The position numbers and the translations under genes were made by a program. The notes below the pieces were generated by a model. The model saw only the letters and a program-made list of their open reading frames with translations. It made no database searches and was not told the origin of the DNA. A DNA stretch of 15,290 bases from DATCJU01 sp036562635 (GTDB lineage Bacteria > Actinomycetota > Actinomycetes > Mycobacteriales > Pseudonocardiaceae): contig DATCJU010000092.1 of the NCBI GenBank assembly GCA_036562635.1, forward strand, positions 1 through 15,290, in the 5' to 3' direction. Positions within the stretch are counted from its first letter, which is position 1, and each line of letters begins with the position of its first letter. This document shows, piece after piece, positions 1-7,419 of this stretch.

Positions 1-1399
1 TCCGGCCGTAGTGCGACGGGTGCACGTCGCGCACCTCGAGGCCGGCGCGCTCACGGCTCAGACCGCCGGGGCCCAGCGCCGACAGGCGGCGCTTGTGGGT
101 CAGGCCCGACAGCGGGTTGTTCTGGTCCATGAACTGCGACAGCTGGCTGGTGCCGAAGAACTCCTTGATCGCCGCCACGACGGGGCGGATGTTGATCAGG
201 GTCTGCGGGGTGATGGCCTCGACGTCCTGGGTGGTCATGCGCTCGCGCACGACGCGCTCCATACGCGACAGGCCGACCCGAATCTGGTTCTGGATCAGCT
301 CGCCGACGGTGCGGATGCGCCGGTTGCCGAAGTGGTCGATGTCGTCGACCTCGACCGGGATCTCCTTGTCGCCCACCTTCATCGAGGTCTCGCCCATGTG
401 CAGGCGCACCAGGTACTCGATGGTGGTGACGATGTCGTCCTCGGTCAGGACGCCGACCTCGAACGGCAGGTCCAGGCCCAGCTTCTTGTTGACCTTGTAC
501 CGGCCGACGCGGGCCAGGTCGTAGCGCTTCTCCTTGAAGAAGAGGTTCTCCAGCAGGGCCTGGGCGCTCTCGCGCGTGGGCGGCTCACCCGGGCGCAGCT
601 TGCGGTAGATGTCCAGCAGCGCCTCGTCCTGGCCGGCGGTGTGGTCCTTCTCCAGCGTGACCATCATCGCCTCGCTGAAGCCGAAGCGCTCACGGATGGC
701 CTCGTTGGTCCACCCCAGGGCCTTCAGCAGCACGGTCACCGGCTGCCGACGCTTGCGGTCGATACGGACGCCGACGGTGTCGCGCTTGTCGACGTCGAAC
801 TCCAGCCAGGCGCCCCGGCTCGGGATGATCTTGACGCTGAAGACGTCCTTGTCGGTCGACTTGTCGATGGAGGTGTCGAAGTAGACACCCGGGGACCGGA
901 CCAGCTGGGAGACGACGACGCGCTCGGTGCCGTTGATGATGAACGTGCCCTTGTTCGTCATCATCGGGAAGTCACCCATGAACACCGTCTGGCTCTTGAT
1001 CTCGCCAGTGGTGTGGTTGGTGAACTCCGCGGTGACGAACAGCGGCGCCGCGTAGGTCATGTCCTTGTCCTTGCACTCCTCGACGGAGGCCTTGACCTCG
1101 TCGAAGCGCGGGTCGGAGAAGGACAGGGACATGGAGCCGGAGAAGTCCTCGATCGGGGAGATCTCGTTGAGGACCTCCTCCAGACCGCTGACCGGGTTCT
1201 CGTCGCCGGCGTCCACCCGGCGCTGGTACCACTCGTCAGCACCGATGAGCCATTGGAACGACTCGATCTGCAGGGCCAGCAGGTCCGGCACCTCCAGCGG
1301 TTCGCGGATCTTCGCGAACGACACCCGCTTAGGTGCCCCAGGGATCCCCGACGTGAAGTTGGTCGCAGCAGTGGCTTCGGTCGCGCGGGAGACTGCCAA
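1..1399 (-). CDS. rpoB: RNA polymerase beta subunit, N-terminal part (cut by window edge)
   Basis: Catalytic-core subunit of DNA-dependent RNA polymerase. The window holds 466 codons, and the rest (roughly 700 residues in this family) lies beyond the left edge. The start is the TTG at 1399-1397, preceded by GGAAGGA six bases upstream (1412-1406). The protein begins MAVSRATEATAAT, and M. tuberculosis rpoB also uses TTG at this place. Conserved blocks include RVSFAKIREPLEVPDLLALQ near residue 30, FPMMTNKGTFIINGTERVVV near residue 150, and the rifampicin-resistance region at residues 415-446 (FGTSQLSQFMDQNNPLSGL then THKRRLSALGP). The key rifamycin residues look wild type: Asp425, His435 and Ser440, equal to E. 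coli 516, 526 and 531. The frame is intact throughout. rpoC is expected next but lies outside the window. The gene has its own promoter in the 582-bp gap upstream, separating it from the mce operon. Confidence 0.98.
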   Translation of the reverse strand, partial: MAVSRATEATAATNFTSGIPGAPKRVSFAKIREPLEVPDLLALQIESFQWLIGADEWYQRRVDAGDENPVSGLEEVLNEISPIEDFSGSMSLSFSDPRFDEVKASVEECKDKDMTYAAPLFVTAEFTNHTTGEIKSQTVFMGDFPMMTNKGTFIINGTERVVVSQLVRSPGVYFDTSIDKSTDKDVFSVKIIPSRGAWLEFDVDKRDTVGVRIDRKRRQPVTVLLKALGWTNEAIRERFGFSEAMMVTLEKDHTAGQDEALLDIYRKLRPGEPPTRESAQALLENLFFKEKRYDLARVGRYKVNKKLGLDLPFEVGVLTEDDIVTTIEYLVRLHMGETSMKVGDKEIPVEVDDIDHFGNRRIRTVGELIQNQIRVGLSRMERVVRERMTTQDVEAITPQTLINIRPVVAAIKEFFGTSQLSQFMDQNNPLSGLTHKRRLSALGPGGLSRERAGLEVRDVHPSHYGR

Positions 1400-1476
1400 G
1401 ATGCGTCCTTCCAGGGACTTGGTAGCTGGCTTGCCAGCGGCGCTAGCAGCGGACTAACACAGCTGTCAAGGGTGCG

Positions 1477-1514
1477 GTGGGCGCCCACAATCCCATGCCC
1501 CGGGGAAGGGCATG
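1477..1514 (-). promoter_or_regulatory. Structured 5' leader of rpoB mRNA
   Basis: Within the predicted rpoB leader, CATGCCC (1514-1508) pairs perfectly with GGGCATG (1500-1494) around a 7-nt loop. Just downstream is a perfect 12-bp palindrome, GTGGGCGCCCAC (1488-1477). Just upstream of the hairpin lies the less GC-rich stretch TGCGCTGCCCTATTTCTGCA. From memory a similar GCGCTGCC...CTGC block occurs ahead of rpoB in Streptomyces, which would suggest conservation, but I cannot verify this. There is no U-tract after the hairpin, so it does not look like a terminator. Confidence 0.4.
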
Positions 1515-1539
1515 CAGAAATAGGGCAGCGCAAAGGAGC

Positions 1540-1568
1540 AGTCTAGCCACGCAAACGGCGACTGTCGA
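1540..1568 (-). promoter_or_regulatory. Predicted sigma-A-type promoter of rpoB
   Basis: On the minus strand TCGACA (1568-1563) is followed after exactly 17 bases by TAGACT (1545-1540). The first differs from the -35 consensus TTGACA at one base, and the second fits the actinobacterial -10 pattern TAnnnT. The expected transcription start is near 1533, giving a leader of about 135 nt before the TTG start. The assignment rests on motif match and spacing only, but it is the best match I found in the gap. Confidence 0.6.
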
Positions 1569-1572
1569 GAGC

Positions 1573-1588
1573 CAGGTGCATACACCTG
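1573..1588. promoter_or_regulatory. Inverted repeat next to the rpoB -35 box (possible operator)
   Basis: CAGGTG-CATA-CACCTG is a perfect 6-bp inverted repeat with a 4-bp centre, starting four bases upstream of the predicted -35 box. Its centre is near -47 relative to the predicted start. That is a typical place for an activator, or for a repressor that touches the -35 region. No cognate regulator can be named from this window. Confidence 0.35.
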
Positions 1589-1939
1589 CCCTCATCTTCT
1601 ACCGACAGAGTGACCGGTACCGCGCCGCGCCGTCAAGGTGCCACGCGTCGATCACCCACGCGGCGCACGCCACAGTTACCCAAAGTCACATCACGAGGTC
1701 ACGAAACCCCAGGTCAACCCCCCTCTCGCCTGAAAACCACGACAACCGGTAGTCATGTGTTGTCAAACCGCAACCGCTCCGGCCCCCAGGTACCCCACCC
1801 GTGACCGGGCACACCCCGACAAGGACATGACGAACACCACATCGGGGCACCCGCGGGGACCCGAATCACCCCAACGAGTTACCCCTGGGACCGCCCGGGC
1901 GCCGCGCCCCCACCGCACACCGCACGGGTGTCCGCCGTC

Positions 1940-1977
1940 GTCCCGGCCACGGACCCGCGACAACCGGGGCCCGGGAC
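1940..1977 (-). terminator. Possible hairpin terminator after the mce operon
   Basis: GTCCCGG (1977-1971 on the minus strand) pairs with CCGGGAC (1946-1940), and a CCCG/CGGG stem can form inside. The hairpin begins five bases past the stop codon of the last mce-operon gene. No U-rich tail follows, so it fits the U-poor hairpins often proposed as terminators in high-GC actinobacteria rather than a classic intrinsic terminator. It may equally be only an mRNA 3'-end stabiliser. Confidence 0.35.
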
Positions 1978-1981
1978 GGGA

Positions 1982-3076
1982 TCAGTAGGGCCGGATCTCC
2001 GTGATCCGCCACCGTCCATCCTGACGTTCGACGGTCACCGCAAGTTGCACCGGGTCCGCCTGCACCTGCTGCTCGGCGTCGCCGTCCGCCTCACCCAACC
2101 GGCTCCACTGCTGGTCGGCGAACAGCAGTACCGTCGCACGATCCCCCGACAGGAGCGAGACCCCCGCGGTGCGCACCCGTGTGGTCAGCACCACCCGCTG
2201 CTGCGGCGCCAGCTCCTTCACCTGGGCGTAGAGCTCGTTGTACTGCTCGACCGCCGCACCGGCCAGCAGTTCCTGCGCCGCCCGCTCCGTGCTGGCGGTG
2301 TCGTTGTAGTTGTAGGAGAACACCTTCTCCACGGCCGAGGTCACCTGGCCGACCAGCTCGCTGGTCGCCACCGAGTCGACCAGGGCCCGGTTGCTCGCCG
2401 CCCCGTCGGACTCGTAGCGCGCCGCCTGGACCAGGAACCAGGTCCCCAGGCCGGCCAGCACGGCCGCCACCGCGACCAGGGCCATCGGCACAACCAGGGA
2501 ACCGCCCCTGGCACCGCTCCGCCCCGCGGTGGAGGCGTCCTCGGCCCGCCCGGCCTGCTCGGGCTTCTCGGTGCTCCCGACCTTCCCGCCCTTCTCGGAC
2601 TTCTCGGTCCTCGCGGGCTCCCCTGCCTCCTCGGCCTCCTCAGGCCCCTCGGGGTCGGCGCCCGTCCCCCGGGCGTGGTCCGCAGCCGCGGCGGAAACGT
2701 CCGCCTCCGCTTCCTGCCCGGGCTCCTCGGCCTTGCCGTCCGTGCCGGTGTCTGCGGTGCCGACGTCCACCGCACCGGTCGGGGTGTCCTTCTCGGTCCC
2801 GGTGTCCCCGCCGTCCGCCCACTCCACCGGGTCCGGGTCGCCGACCAGGACAGTCGGGGCCTTCTCCGGCGCAGCCGAGGCTTCCCCGGCACCACTCGTG
2901 GGCCGCCGCTCCACGGACTCGGCGGCGGGCCGGTCGTCGGACCGGCGCCTCGGTCCGACGGCCGCGGTGCTGATGGACTCCACGCCCGCCCGCTGCTCCG
3001 GACGCGGGCGGAGACCGGCCACCCTGGGACGGCGACGTGGCGGCACGACAGGACGGTTGCGACGTGTAGGTGGCAC
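1982..3076 (-). CDS. Mce-associated membrane protein with long charged N-terminus
   Basis: A 364-residue single-pass membrane protein, last gene of the mce operon. Residues 1-50 are strongly basic and proline-rich. Residues 65-185 are low-complexity and rich in Glu, Asp, Gly, Ala and Thr. One membrane helix lies at about 194-217. The remaining ~145 residues form the extracytoplasmic Mas-type domain, ending in a beta-rich stretch with QLAVTVERQDGRWRITEI. That ending resembles the VxRxxGxWrI close common in Mce-associated proteins. Family members are thought to stabilise or assemble the Mce transporter; the exact role here is inferred from family and position. The start is GTG at 3076, with AGAGGA ten bases upstream, which is slightly far. 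A start further inside cannot be excluded. It begins 51 bp after the preceding Mas gene. Confidence 0.8.
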   Translation of the reverse strand: MPPTRRNRPVVPPRRRPRVAGLRPRPEQRAGVESISTAAVGPRRRSDDRPAAESVERRPTSGAGEASAAPEKAPTVLVGDPDPVEWADGGDTGTEKDTPTGAVDVGTADTGTDGKAEEPGQEAEADVSAAAADHARGTGADPEGPEEAEEAGEPARTEKSEKGGKVGSTEKPEQAGRAEDASTAGRSGARGGSLVVPMALVAVAAVLAGLGTWFLVQAARYESDGAASNRALVDSVATSELVGQVTSAVEKVFSYNYNDTASTERAAQELLAGAAVEQYNELYAQVKELAPQQRVVLTTRVRTAGVSLLSGDRATVLLFADQQWSRLGEADGDAEQQVQADPVQLAVTVERQDGRWRITEIRPY

Positions 3077-3127
3077 TGGGCTTCGGTCCTCTTCTCGGTG
3101 GGGCGTGGGGCCGGAACGACCCGGAGG

Positions 3128-3694
3128 TCAGAAGCTGGTCGGTACCTCCTCCAGGTGGCTGAGCTTCCACCCGGCCTCGGTATGAGTCAGCTCCGCCTGC
3201 AACCGGTTGCGCTTGACGAGCGTCCCCTCGTCCTTCACGGTGCTGGCGATCTCGATCGCGGCGATCACCCGTGCCCGACCGACCCGCAGGTCCAGTTCGG
3301 TGACCGCGGCGTCGAGCACCTTCGCCTCGCTGACCAGCTGCACCTCCTGGAACCGCTCGATGTACTTCTCCCGAGCCTGGATCGTCTCCTCCAGCAGCTG
3401 ACCGGTCGCCGACCGCTCGCAGCGGTCGAAGTCCTCGGCCAGCCGACGGTGGTCGAAGGTGTTGAAGTTGACGATCCCCTGCTGGCCGACGCGCAGCACC
3501 TCGTCCCTGGCCCGGGCGTACTCCAGGTCCTCAGAGTGCGCGGCACTCCACCACGACCAGCCGGACCAGGCGGCGAACCCACCCGTCAGCACGACGAGCA
3601 CCGCGGCGACGACCACCGCGATCCGGTGCGTCCGGGGGGCGTCGGCCGACTTCCCCGACCGGTCGGGGGCGCTCGTGTCTGCGCTCGTGCTCAT
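3128..3694 (-). CDS. Mce-associated membrane protein (short Mas protein)
   Basis: 188 residues. There is a short polar, Ser/Asp-rich N-terminus (1-24), one membrane helix at about 25-43 (IAVVVAAVLVVLTGGFAAW) and a ~140-residue domain outside the membrane. The sequence DEVLRVGQQGIVNFNTFDHR, followed by a helical region and a beta-sheet ending in LTHTEAGWKLSHLEEV, matches the pattern of Mce-associated (Mas) proteins encoded directly after mceF in actinobacteria. These are considered accessory factors for stability or assembly of the Mce complex. The start is the ATG at 3694, with GGAG six bases upstream. It lies 52 bp after mceF, the first non-overlapping junction in the operon, so it may be translated independently of the transporter genes. 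Confidence 0.85.
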   Translation of the reverse strand: MSTSADTSAPDRSGKSADAPRTHRIAVVVAAVLVVLTGGFAAWSGWSWWSAAHSEDLEYARARDEVLRVGQQGIVNFNTFDHRRLAEDFDRCERSATGQLLEETIQAREKYIERFQEVQLVSEAKVLDAAVTELDLRVGRARVIAAIEIASTVKDEGTLVKRNRLQAELTHTEAGWKLSHLEEVPTSF

Positions 3695-3746
3695 GGCGCT
3701 CCAGACTAGGTGTTGACTGTTTCCGCTGACCGGAACAGCACTGTCG

Positions 3747-5021
3747 TCATCGGGCGAACCGGTGGACCCCCAGCAGCTCGGCCAGGCTGCGCGGACCGGA
3801 CAGGCCGGGCAGGCCCAGCAGGCCGGGCAGCGGGGCGGTGTGTTGCTGCTGCCCCGTCACGGCTCCCGACGAACCGCTCGTCGTCCCCGGCCGGGTGGCG
3901 GGGACCGCAGGCTTGCCACCGTACGGTGCGTTCTGGGCGCCGCGCACCGCGATCGGGCTGCCCGGAGGCTCGGCGCAGTAGGCCTGCCGGTTCATCGGCC
4001 GGTCCGAGGTGTCGTTACCCGGCCGCTGCTGCGTGCCCTCGTACCCCCGGGTGCACGGCAGCGGGTCGAAGACGTTCAGCGCCAGACCGAAGTGCGCGGT
4101 GCCGTCGCCCGGCACCACGGTGTACCCACCGGCCACCACCGGCGGGTAGGTGACCAGGATCTGCTCCAGGCCGTCCCTGCGGGTCACCATCACGTCCGCG
4201 GTGGTGAGCAGGTTCGCCAGCACCACCCCGAGACCGGGCCCCGACTCACGCAGCAGGCCGGTGATCTGCTCGGCCGCCGGCGGGGCCGCGGCGATGAGCC
4301 GACGCAGGTCCCCGTCCGAGGACTTCAGCTGCTCGGCCAGCAGCCGCAGGTCCCGGCTGAACGAGGTGATCGCCGAGGCCTGCTCGTTCTGCGTGCGCAG
4401 CACGGTGCGGCCGTCGGAGATCAGCTTCAGGGTCTGCGGCAGATGCTCGATGGCGTCGTCGGTGAACGCCGTGCTCGTGTCGAGCAGGGCCTGCAGGTCC
4501 GGACCGGTGCCCCGGAACGCCGTCCCCAGCTCCTCGAGCACGATGCGCAGCTCCTCCGTCGGCACCGAGTTCGCGAAGCGGTCCACGCCCAGCAGCAACC
4601 GCTCCACCGGGAGCGGGGTCTGGGTGCGCTCCTGGGGGATGACCGCCCCGTCCTCCAGGAACGGTCCCTCGGTCGACTCGGGGCGCAGGTCCACGTACTG
4701 CTCGCCCACCGCGGAACGGTTGGCCACCACGGCCTGCACGTCGGCGGGGATGGGCGGGGCGGACGGGTCGATGTCCAGGTCCACCTCGATCCCCTGCTCG
4801 GTGAGCCGCATCGGACCCACCCGGCCCACCGTCACCCCGCGGTAGGTCACCTCGGCGTTGGTGAAGATGCCACCGGCCTCGGCGAGCTGCAGGGTCACCA
4901 CGTAGCCGCGGGGGCCGACCAGCCGGTCCAGCCCGGCGTACTGGGCCCCGACGTAGCTGATACCGAGCAGGGCGATCAGCACGAACGCGCCGAGCTGGAT
5001 CCGGTTCTTCACGGTGAGCAT
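3747..5021 (-). CDS. mceF: MCE-family protein MceF
   Basis: 424 residues, sixth MCE subunit of the lipid importer. It has an N-terminal membrane anchor (about 9-27) and an MCE/MlaD domain at about 38-115 with VTYRGVTVGRVGPMRL and SAVGEQYVDLRP. A helical region (about 130-290) in MCE proteins forms the tunnel across the periplasm. The C-terminal part carries two cysteines (DPLPCTRGYEG and QAYCAEPPG) and a Gly/Leu/Pro-rich tail ending near SLAELLGV. That ending is similar to the tail of several mycobacterial MCE proteins. The start ATG overlaps the mceE stop by one base (TGATG), implying coupled translation. Assignment as F rests on order (last of six) and on the domain features. Confidence 0.93.
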   Translation of the reverse strand: MLTVKNRIQLGAFVLIALLGISYVGAQYAGLDRLVGPRGYVVTLQLAEAGGIFTNAEVTYRGVTVGRVGPMRLTEQGIEVDLDIDPSAPPIPADVQAVVANRSAVGEQYVDLRPESTEGPFLEDGAVIPQERTQTPLPVERLLLGVDRFANSVPTEELRIVLEELGTAFRGTGPDLQALLDTSTAFTDDAIEHLPQTLKLISDGRTVLRTQNEQASAITSFSRDLRLLAEQLKSSDGDLRRLIAAAPPAAEQITGLLRESGPGLGVVLANLLTTADVMVTRRDGLEQILVTYPPVVAGGYTVVPGDGTAHFGLALNVFDPLPCTRGYEGTQQRPGNDTSDRPMNRQAYCAEPPGSPIAVRGAQNAPYGGKPAVPATRPGTTSGSSGAVTGQQQHTAPLPGLLGLPGLSGPRSLAELLGVHRFAR

Positions 5022-6232
5022 CAGCGGCCACCCCCCAGGATGGGTTCGAGCAGGTCACCCAACCCGCCGGGCCGGTTCGAGGTCTGCTGGTCGGTGCCAC
5101 CGCCCGACGACTGCGTCGCCCCCGTCGCGGGCAGGGACGGCTGCAACGGGATCGGCAGCGAGTTCCCACTCAGCCCCGGCAACGTCAGCAACGGCTGCCG
5201 GGAACGGGACAGGTTGTCCAGGATCCGGGCCAGATCCAGATCCAGGTCGATGTACAGGTTCGTGTAGTCGCCCTTGACCCCGTCCACGGCCTCGTCGGGG
5301 AACGGGTAGGTGAGCAGCAGCTCGAACGAGCGCGGCAGGTTGTCCCCGGCCTCGGCGAGCTTGGTCAGCGTCGGGGTGAGTGCCCGCAGGTCGGCGACCA
5401 GGTCGTCCCGGCTCCGGTTCACCACGTCCGTGGCCACCGCGGACAGCCGGTCGAGCGACTCCAACATCGTCACCAACTGCTCCCGCTGCTGGGTGAGCAC
5501 CTCCAGCCCTGGGCCGAGCCCGTCCAGGGCGTCGGCGATCTGTTCCCGCTGCGTACTGAGGGTGGCGGCCAACCGGTTGATCCCGTCCAGGGCACGGGTG
5601 ATCTCGCCCTTGTGGTCGTCCAGGGTGCCCACGAGCTGGTCGAGATCGTCCAGCAGGGCCCGGATCTCGGGCTCGTTGCCCTCCAGTGCGGCGTTCAGTT
5701 CCTGGGCGATGTTCTGCACCTGGGCGACCCCACCCCCGTTGAGCACCATGGCCAGCGCCCCGAGGACCTCCTCCACCTCGGGGTTGCGGTTGGTGCGCTC
5801 CATGGGGATCACCGCCCCCTCGGCGAGCTCACCGACGGCCGGCTCCCGCTGGGGCGGGGCGAGCTCGACGAACTTCTCGCCCAGCAGGCTGGACTGGCGC
5901 AACCGGGCCTCGGCGTTGGCCGGCAACCGGACGTCGCCGTGCACCGCGACCGTGACCTCGGCGGACCACCCGTCCGGGGCGAGCTCGATCTTCTCGACCC
6001 GCCCCACGGTGACGTCGTTGACCTTCACCGCAGCCTGCGGCACCAGGTCGAGCACGTCCTGGAACTGCACCTTCACCCGGTAGGGGTGGTCACCGAGATC
6101 GGCACCACCGGGCAGCGAGAGGTCGTAGATCCCGCCGAACTCGCTCAGGCTGCTGCATCCGGACAGCGTCACCAGGGACAGCACCGCCGCGGTCAGGGCG
6201 GCGACCCCGCGTCGTGCTCGCCTCACCTGCAT
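5021..6232 (-). CDS. mceE: MCE-family lipoprotein MceE (LprK-like)
   Basis: 403 residues. The N-terminus is a lipoprotein signal: basic RRARRG, a hydrophobic stretch, then the lipobox LSGC with the lipidated Cys26. This is the hallmark of the E subunit (LprK in M. tuberculosis mce1). The MCE domain lies at about 50-126 (VKVNDVTVGRVEKIEL and SLLGEKFVELAPP), followed by a long helical region and a Ser/Gly/Pro-rich tail. Apart from Cys26 it has no cysteine, unlike the other five MCE subunits here. Its stop overlaps the mceF start and its own start overlaps the mceD stop, each as TGATG. Role: one of six subunits of the periplasmic tunnel, anchored by lipid instead of a helix. Confidence 0.94.
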   Translation of the reverse strand: MQVRRARRGVAALTAAVLSLVTLSGCSSLSEFGGIYDLSLPGGADLGDHPYRVKVQFQDVLDLVPQAAVKVNDVTVGRVEKIELAPDGWSAEVTVAVHGDVRLPANAEARLRQSSLLGEKFVELAPPQREPAVGELAEGAVIPMERTNRNPEVEEVLGALAMVLNGGGVAQVQNIAQELNAALEGNEPEIRALLDDLDQLVGTLDDHKGEITRALDGINRLAATLSTQREQIADALDGLGPGLEVLTQQREQLVTMLESLDRLSAVATDVVNRSRDDLVADLRALTPTLTKLAEAGDNLPRSFELLLTYPFPDEAVDGVKGDYTNLYIDLDLDLARILDNLSRSRQPLLTLPGLSGNSLPIPLQPSLPATGATQSSGGGTDQQTSNRPGGLGDLLEPILGGGR

Positions 6233-7419
6233 CAGCGACCTCCCTGTCCCTGCTGCGGTGCCAGCGGCACCGGCAACCGTGGCAGCTTCCCCTGCTGCAG
6301 GGCGCTGATCGTCTCCGCCAGGCTCGGCAGCGGGACCAGCCCGTCGACGATCGGGGCGAGCTGGCCGCAGATGTCGGCCAGTGTCTGCGGCAACTGGTTC
6401 GGGGTGACCTGCCGCAGCGTCTTGCAGATCAGCACTATCGGCGGCTCGGTGAGCTCGTTGATGTTGGCCCGGGTGTCGAGGGTGCCCGACGCGGCGTTGT
6501 AGGAGTTGTTGAGGTTGCCCAGGGCCAGGGGCGCCACGTCGAGCACCTCGGCCAGCGCGGCCCGCTGGTCGACCAGGACCTGGGTGATCTCGGCCAGCTT
6601 GTCCACGTTGCTGTGCAGCTTCTCCCGGTTGTCCTGGACGAAGGACCGGACCGACTCCAGCGCGGTGGCCAGCTCGGCCAGGGCGGCGCCCAGGTCCTCG
6701 CGTTCACCGGCCAGGAACCGGTTCACCTCGGCGAGCTGGTCGTTCAGCTGACGCATCTGCGTGTCGTTGGCGGCGAGCATGGAGGTGAACTGCTGCAGGT
6801 TGTCGACGGTGCGGAACAGGTCCTCCCGGTTGCCGGCCAGGGTGCGGGACACCTCGCCGAGCCGCTTCAGGGTGTCGTTCATGGCCTGCCCGTTGCCCTG
6901 CAGGTTCTCCGCACCGACCCGGAGCAGGTCCGAGAGCGCCCCCTCGGCGTTGGCCCCGTCCGGCCCCAGTGCGGTGACCAGCTCGTCCAGGCTGGCGTAC
7001 ACCTCGTCCAGCTCCACCGGGGTCGCGGTGCGCTCCAACGGGATCATCCCCCCGTCCGCCATCCTGGGCCCGCCGGTGTAGACCGGGGTGAGCTGCACGT
7101 ACCGGTCGCTGACCAGGCTGGGCGCGACCACGACGGCCTGGACGTCGGCGGGTACGTCCACCTCCGGGTCGACGACCATCTCCACCCGGACGGTCCGCCC
7201 CTCGGGGTGCACCCGCTCGATCGTCCCCACCCGGACCCCGAGCACCCGGACGTCGGAGCCCTCGTAGAGGCCGACCGCACTGGAGAAGTGGGCGGTGATG
7301 CGGGTGCCGGCCGCACGGTGCAGCACCCACCACACCACGCCGGCGGTGACCAGGGCCAGGATGCAGGCGAGGGCGACTGCGCGGGTGAGATCGCGGCTGA
7401 GGCGGGCGAACGCGTTCAC
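6232..7419 (-). CDS. mceD: MCE-family protein MceD
   Basis: 395 residues from a GTG at 7419 that overlaps the mceC stop as GTGA. I prefer this to an upstream ATG 102 bases earlier, because the extra residues are a shadow of mceC and the anchor helix (about 12-32) follows directly. The MCE domain is at about 39-113, with VRVLGVRVGTIERV and SLVSDRYVQLTPVYTGGP. The latter pattern is close to that of mycobacterial Mce1D. A helical region follows (about 135-310). Two cysteines sit near the end (LICKTLRQ and ADICGQL), and there is a short Leu/Pro-rich C-terminus. It is shorter than M. tuberculosis Mce1D, which has a long proline-rich tail that this protein lacks. Confidence 0.93.
   Translation of the reverse strand: MNAFARLSRDLTRAVALACILALVTAGVVWWVLHRAAGTRITAHFSSAVGLYEGSDVRVLGVRVGTIERVHPEGRTVRVEMVVDPEVDVPADVQAVVVAPSLVSDRYVQLTPVYTGGPRMADGGMIPLERTATPVELDEVYASLDELVTALGPDGANAEGALSDLLRVGAENLQGNGQAMNDTLKRLGEVSRTLAGNREDLFRTVDNLQQFTSMLAANDTQMRQLNDQLAEVNRFLAGEREDLGAALAELATALESVRSFVQDNREKLHSNVDKLAEITQVLVDQRAALAEVLDVAPLALGNLNNSYNAASGTLDTRANINELTEPPIVLICKTLRQVTPNQLPQTLADICGQLAPIVDGLVPLPSLAETISALQQGKLPRLPVPLAPQQGQGGR

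Larger units (their letters stand above)
1400..1981. other. Non-coding gap between the mce operon and rpoB
   Basis: 582 bp with no gene I can support on either strand; short open frames here lack homology and good ribosome sites. The part near rpoB (1400-1590) holds a promoter, an inverted repeat and a structured leader, all listed separately. The part near the Mas gene (1940-1977) has a hairpin that could end the mce transcript. Between about 1600 and 1940 I see only weak elements: GACAAC-N12-GTTGTC at 1741-1764 and some AC-rich stretches. Base composition there is less GC-rich than in the genes, as is usual for regulatory DNA. Confidence 0.7.

Noticed and set aside
1440..1469. Perfect TTGACA (1469-1464) with TAGCGC 18 bp downstream as the rpoB promoter
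   Set aside because: The -10 candidate lacks the key last T and the spacing is long. The TCGACA-N17-TAGACT pair upstream is better. A minor second promoter remains possible.
11..1546. Long open frame (511 codons) on the plus strand opposite rpoB
   Set aside because: It is antisense to rpoB, whose minus frame is unambiguous. Its translation is Arg/Leu/Val/Asp-rich low-complexity typical of a high-GC shadow.
3695..3746. TAGTCT as a -10 box for an internal promoter before the first Mas gene
   Set aside because: There is no -35-like sequence at the right distance, and the gap is only 52 bp within an operon.
3747..3860. LPGL-type repeats at the end of mceF as a mobile or recombination-prone repeat
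   Set aside because: They are short, imperfect and coding; similar Gly/Leu/Pro tails occur in other MCE proteins.
1928..5267. Plus-strand open frames of about 500-590 codons opposite the Mas genes and mceF/mceE
   Set aside because: They are shadows caused by codon bias of the minus-strand genes, with no recognisable domain and no ribosome site.
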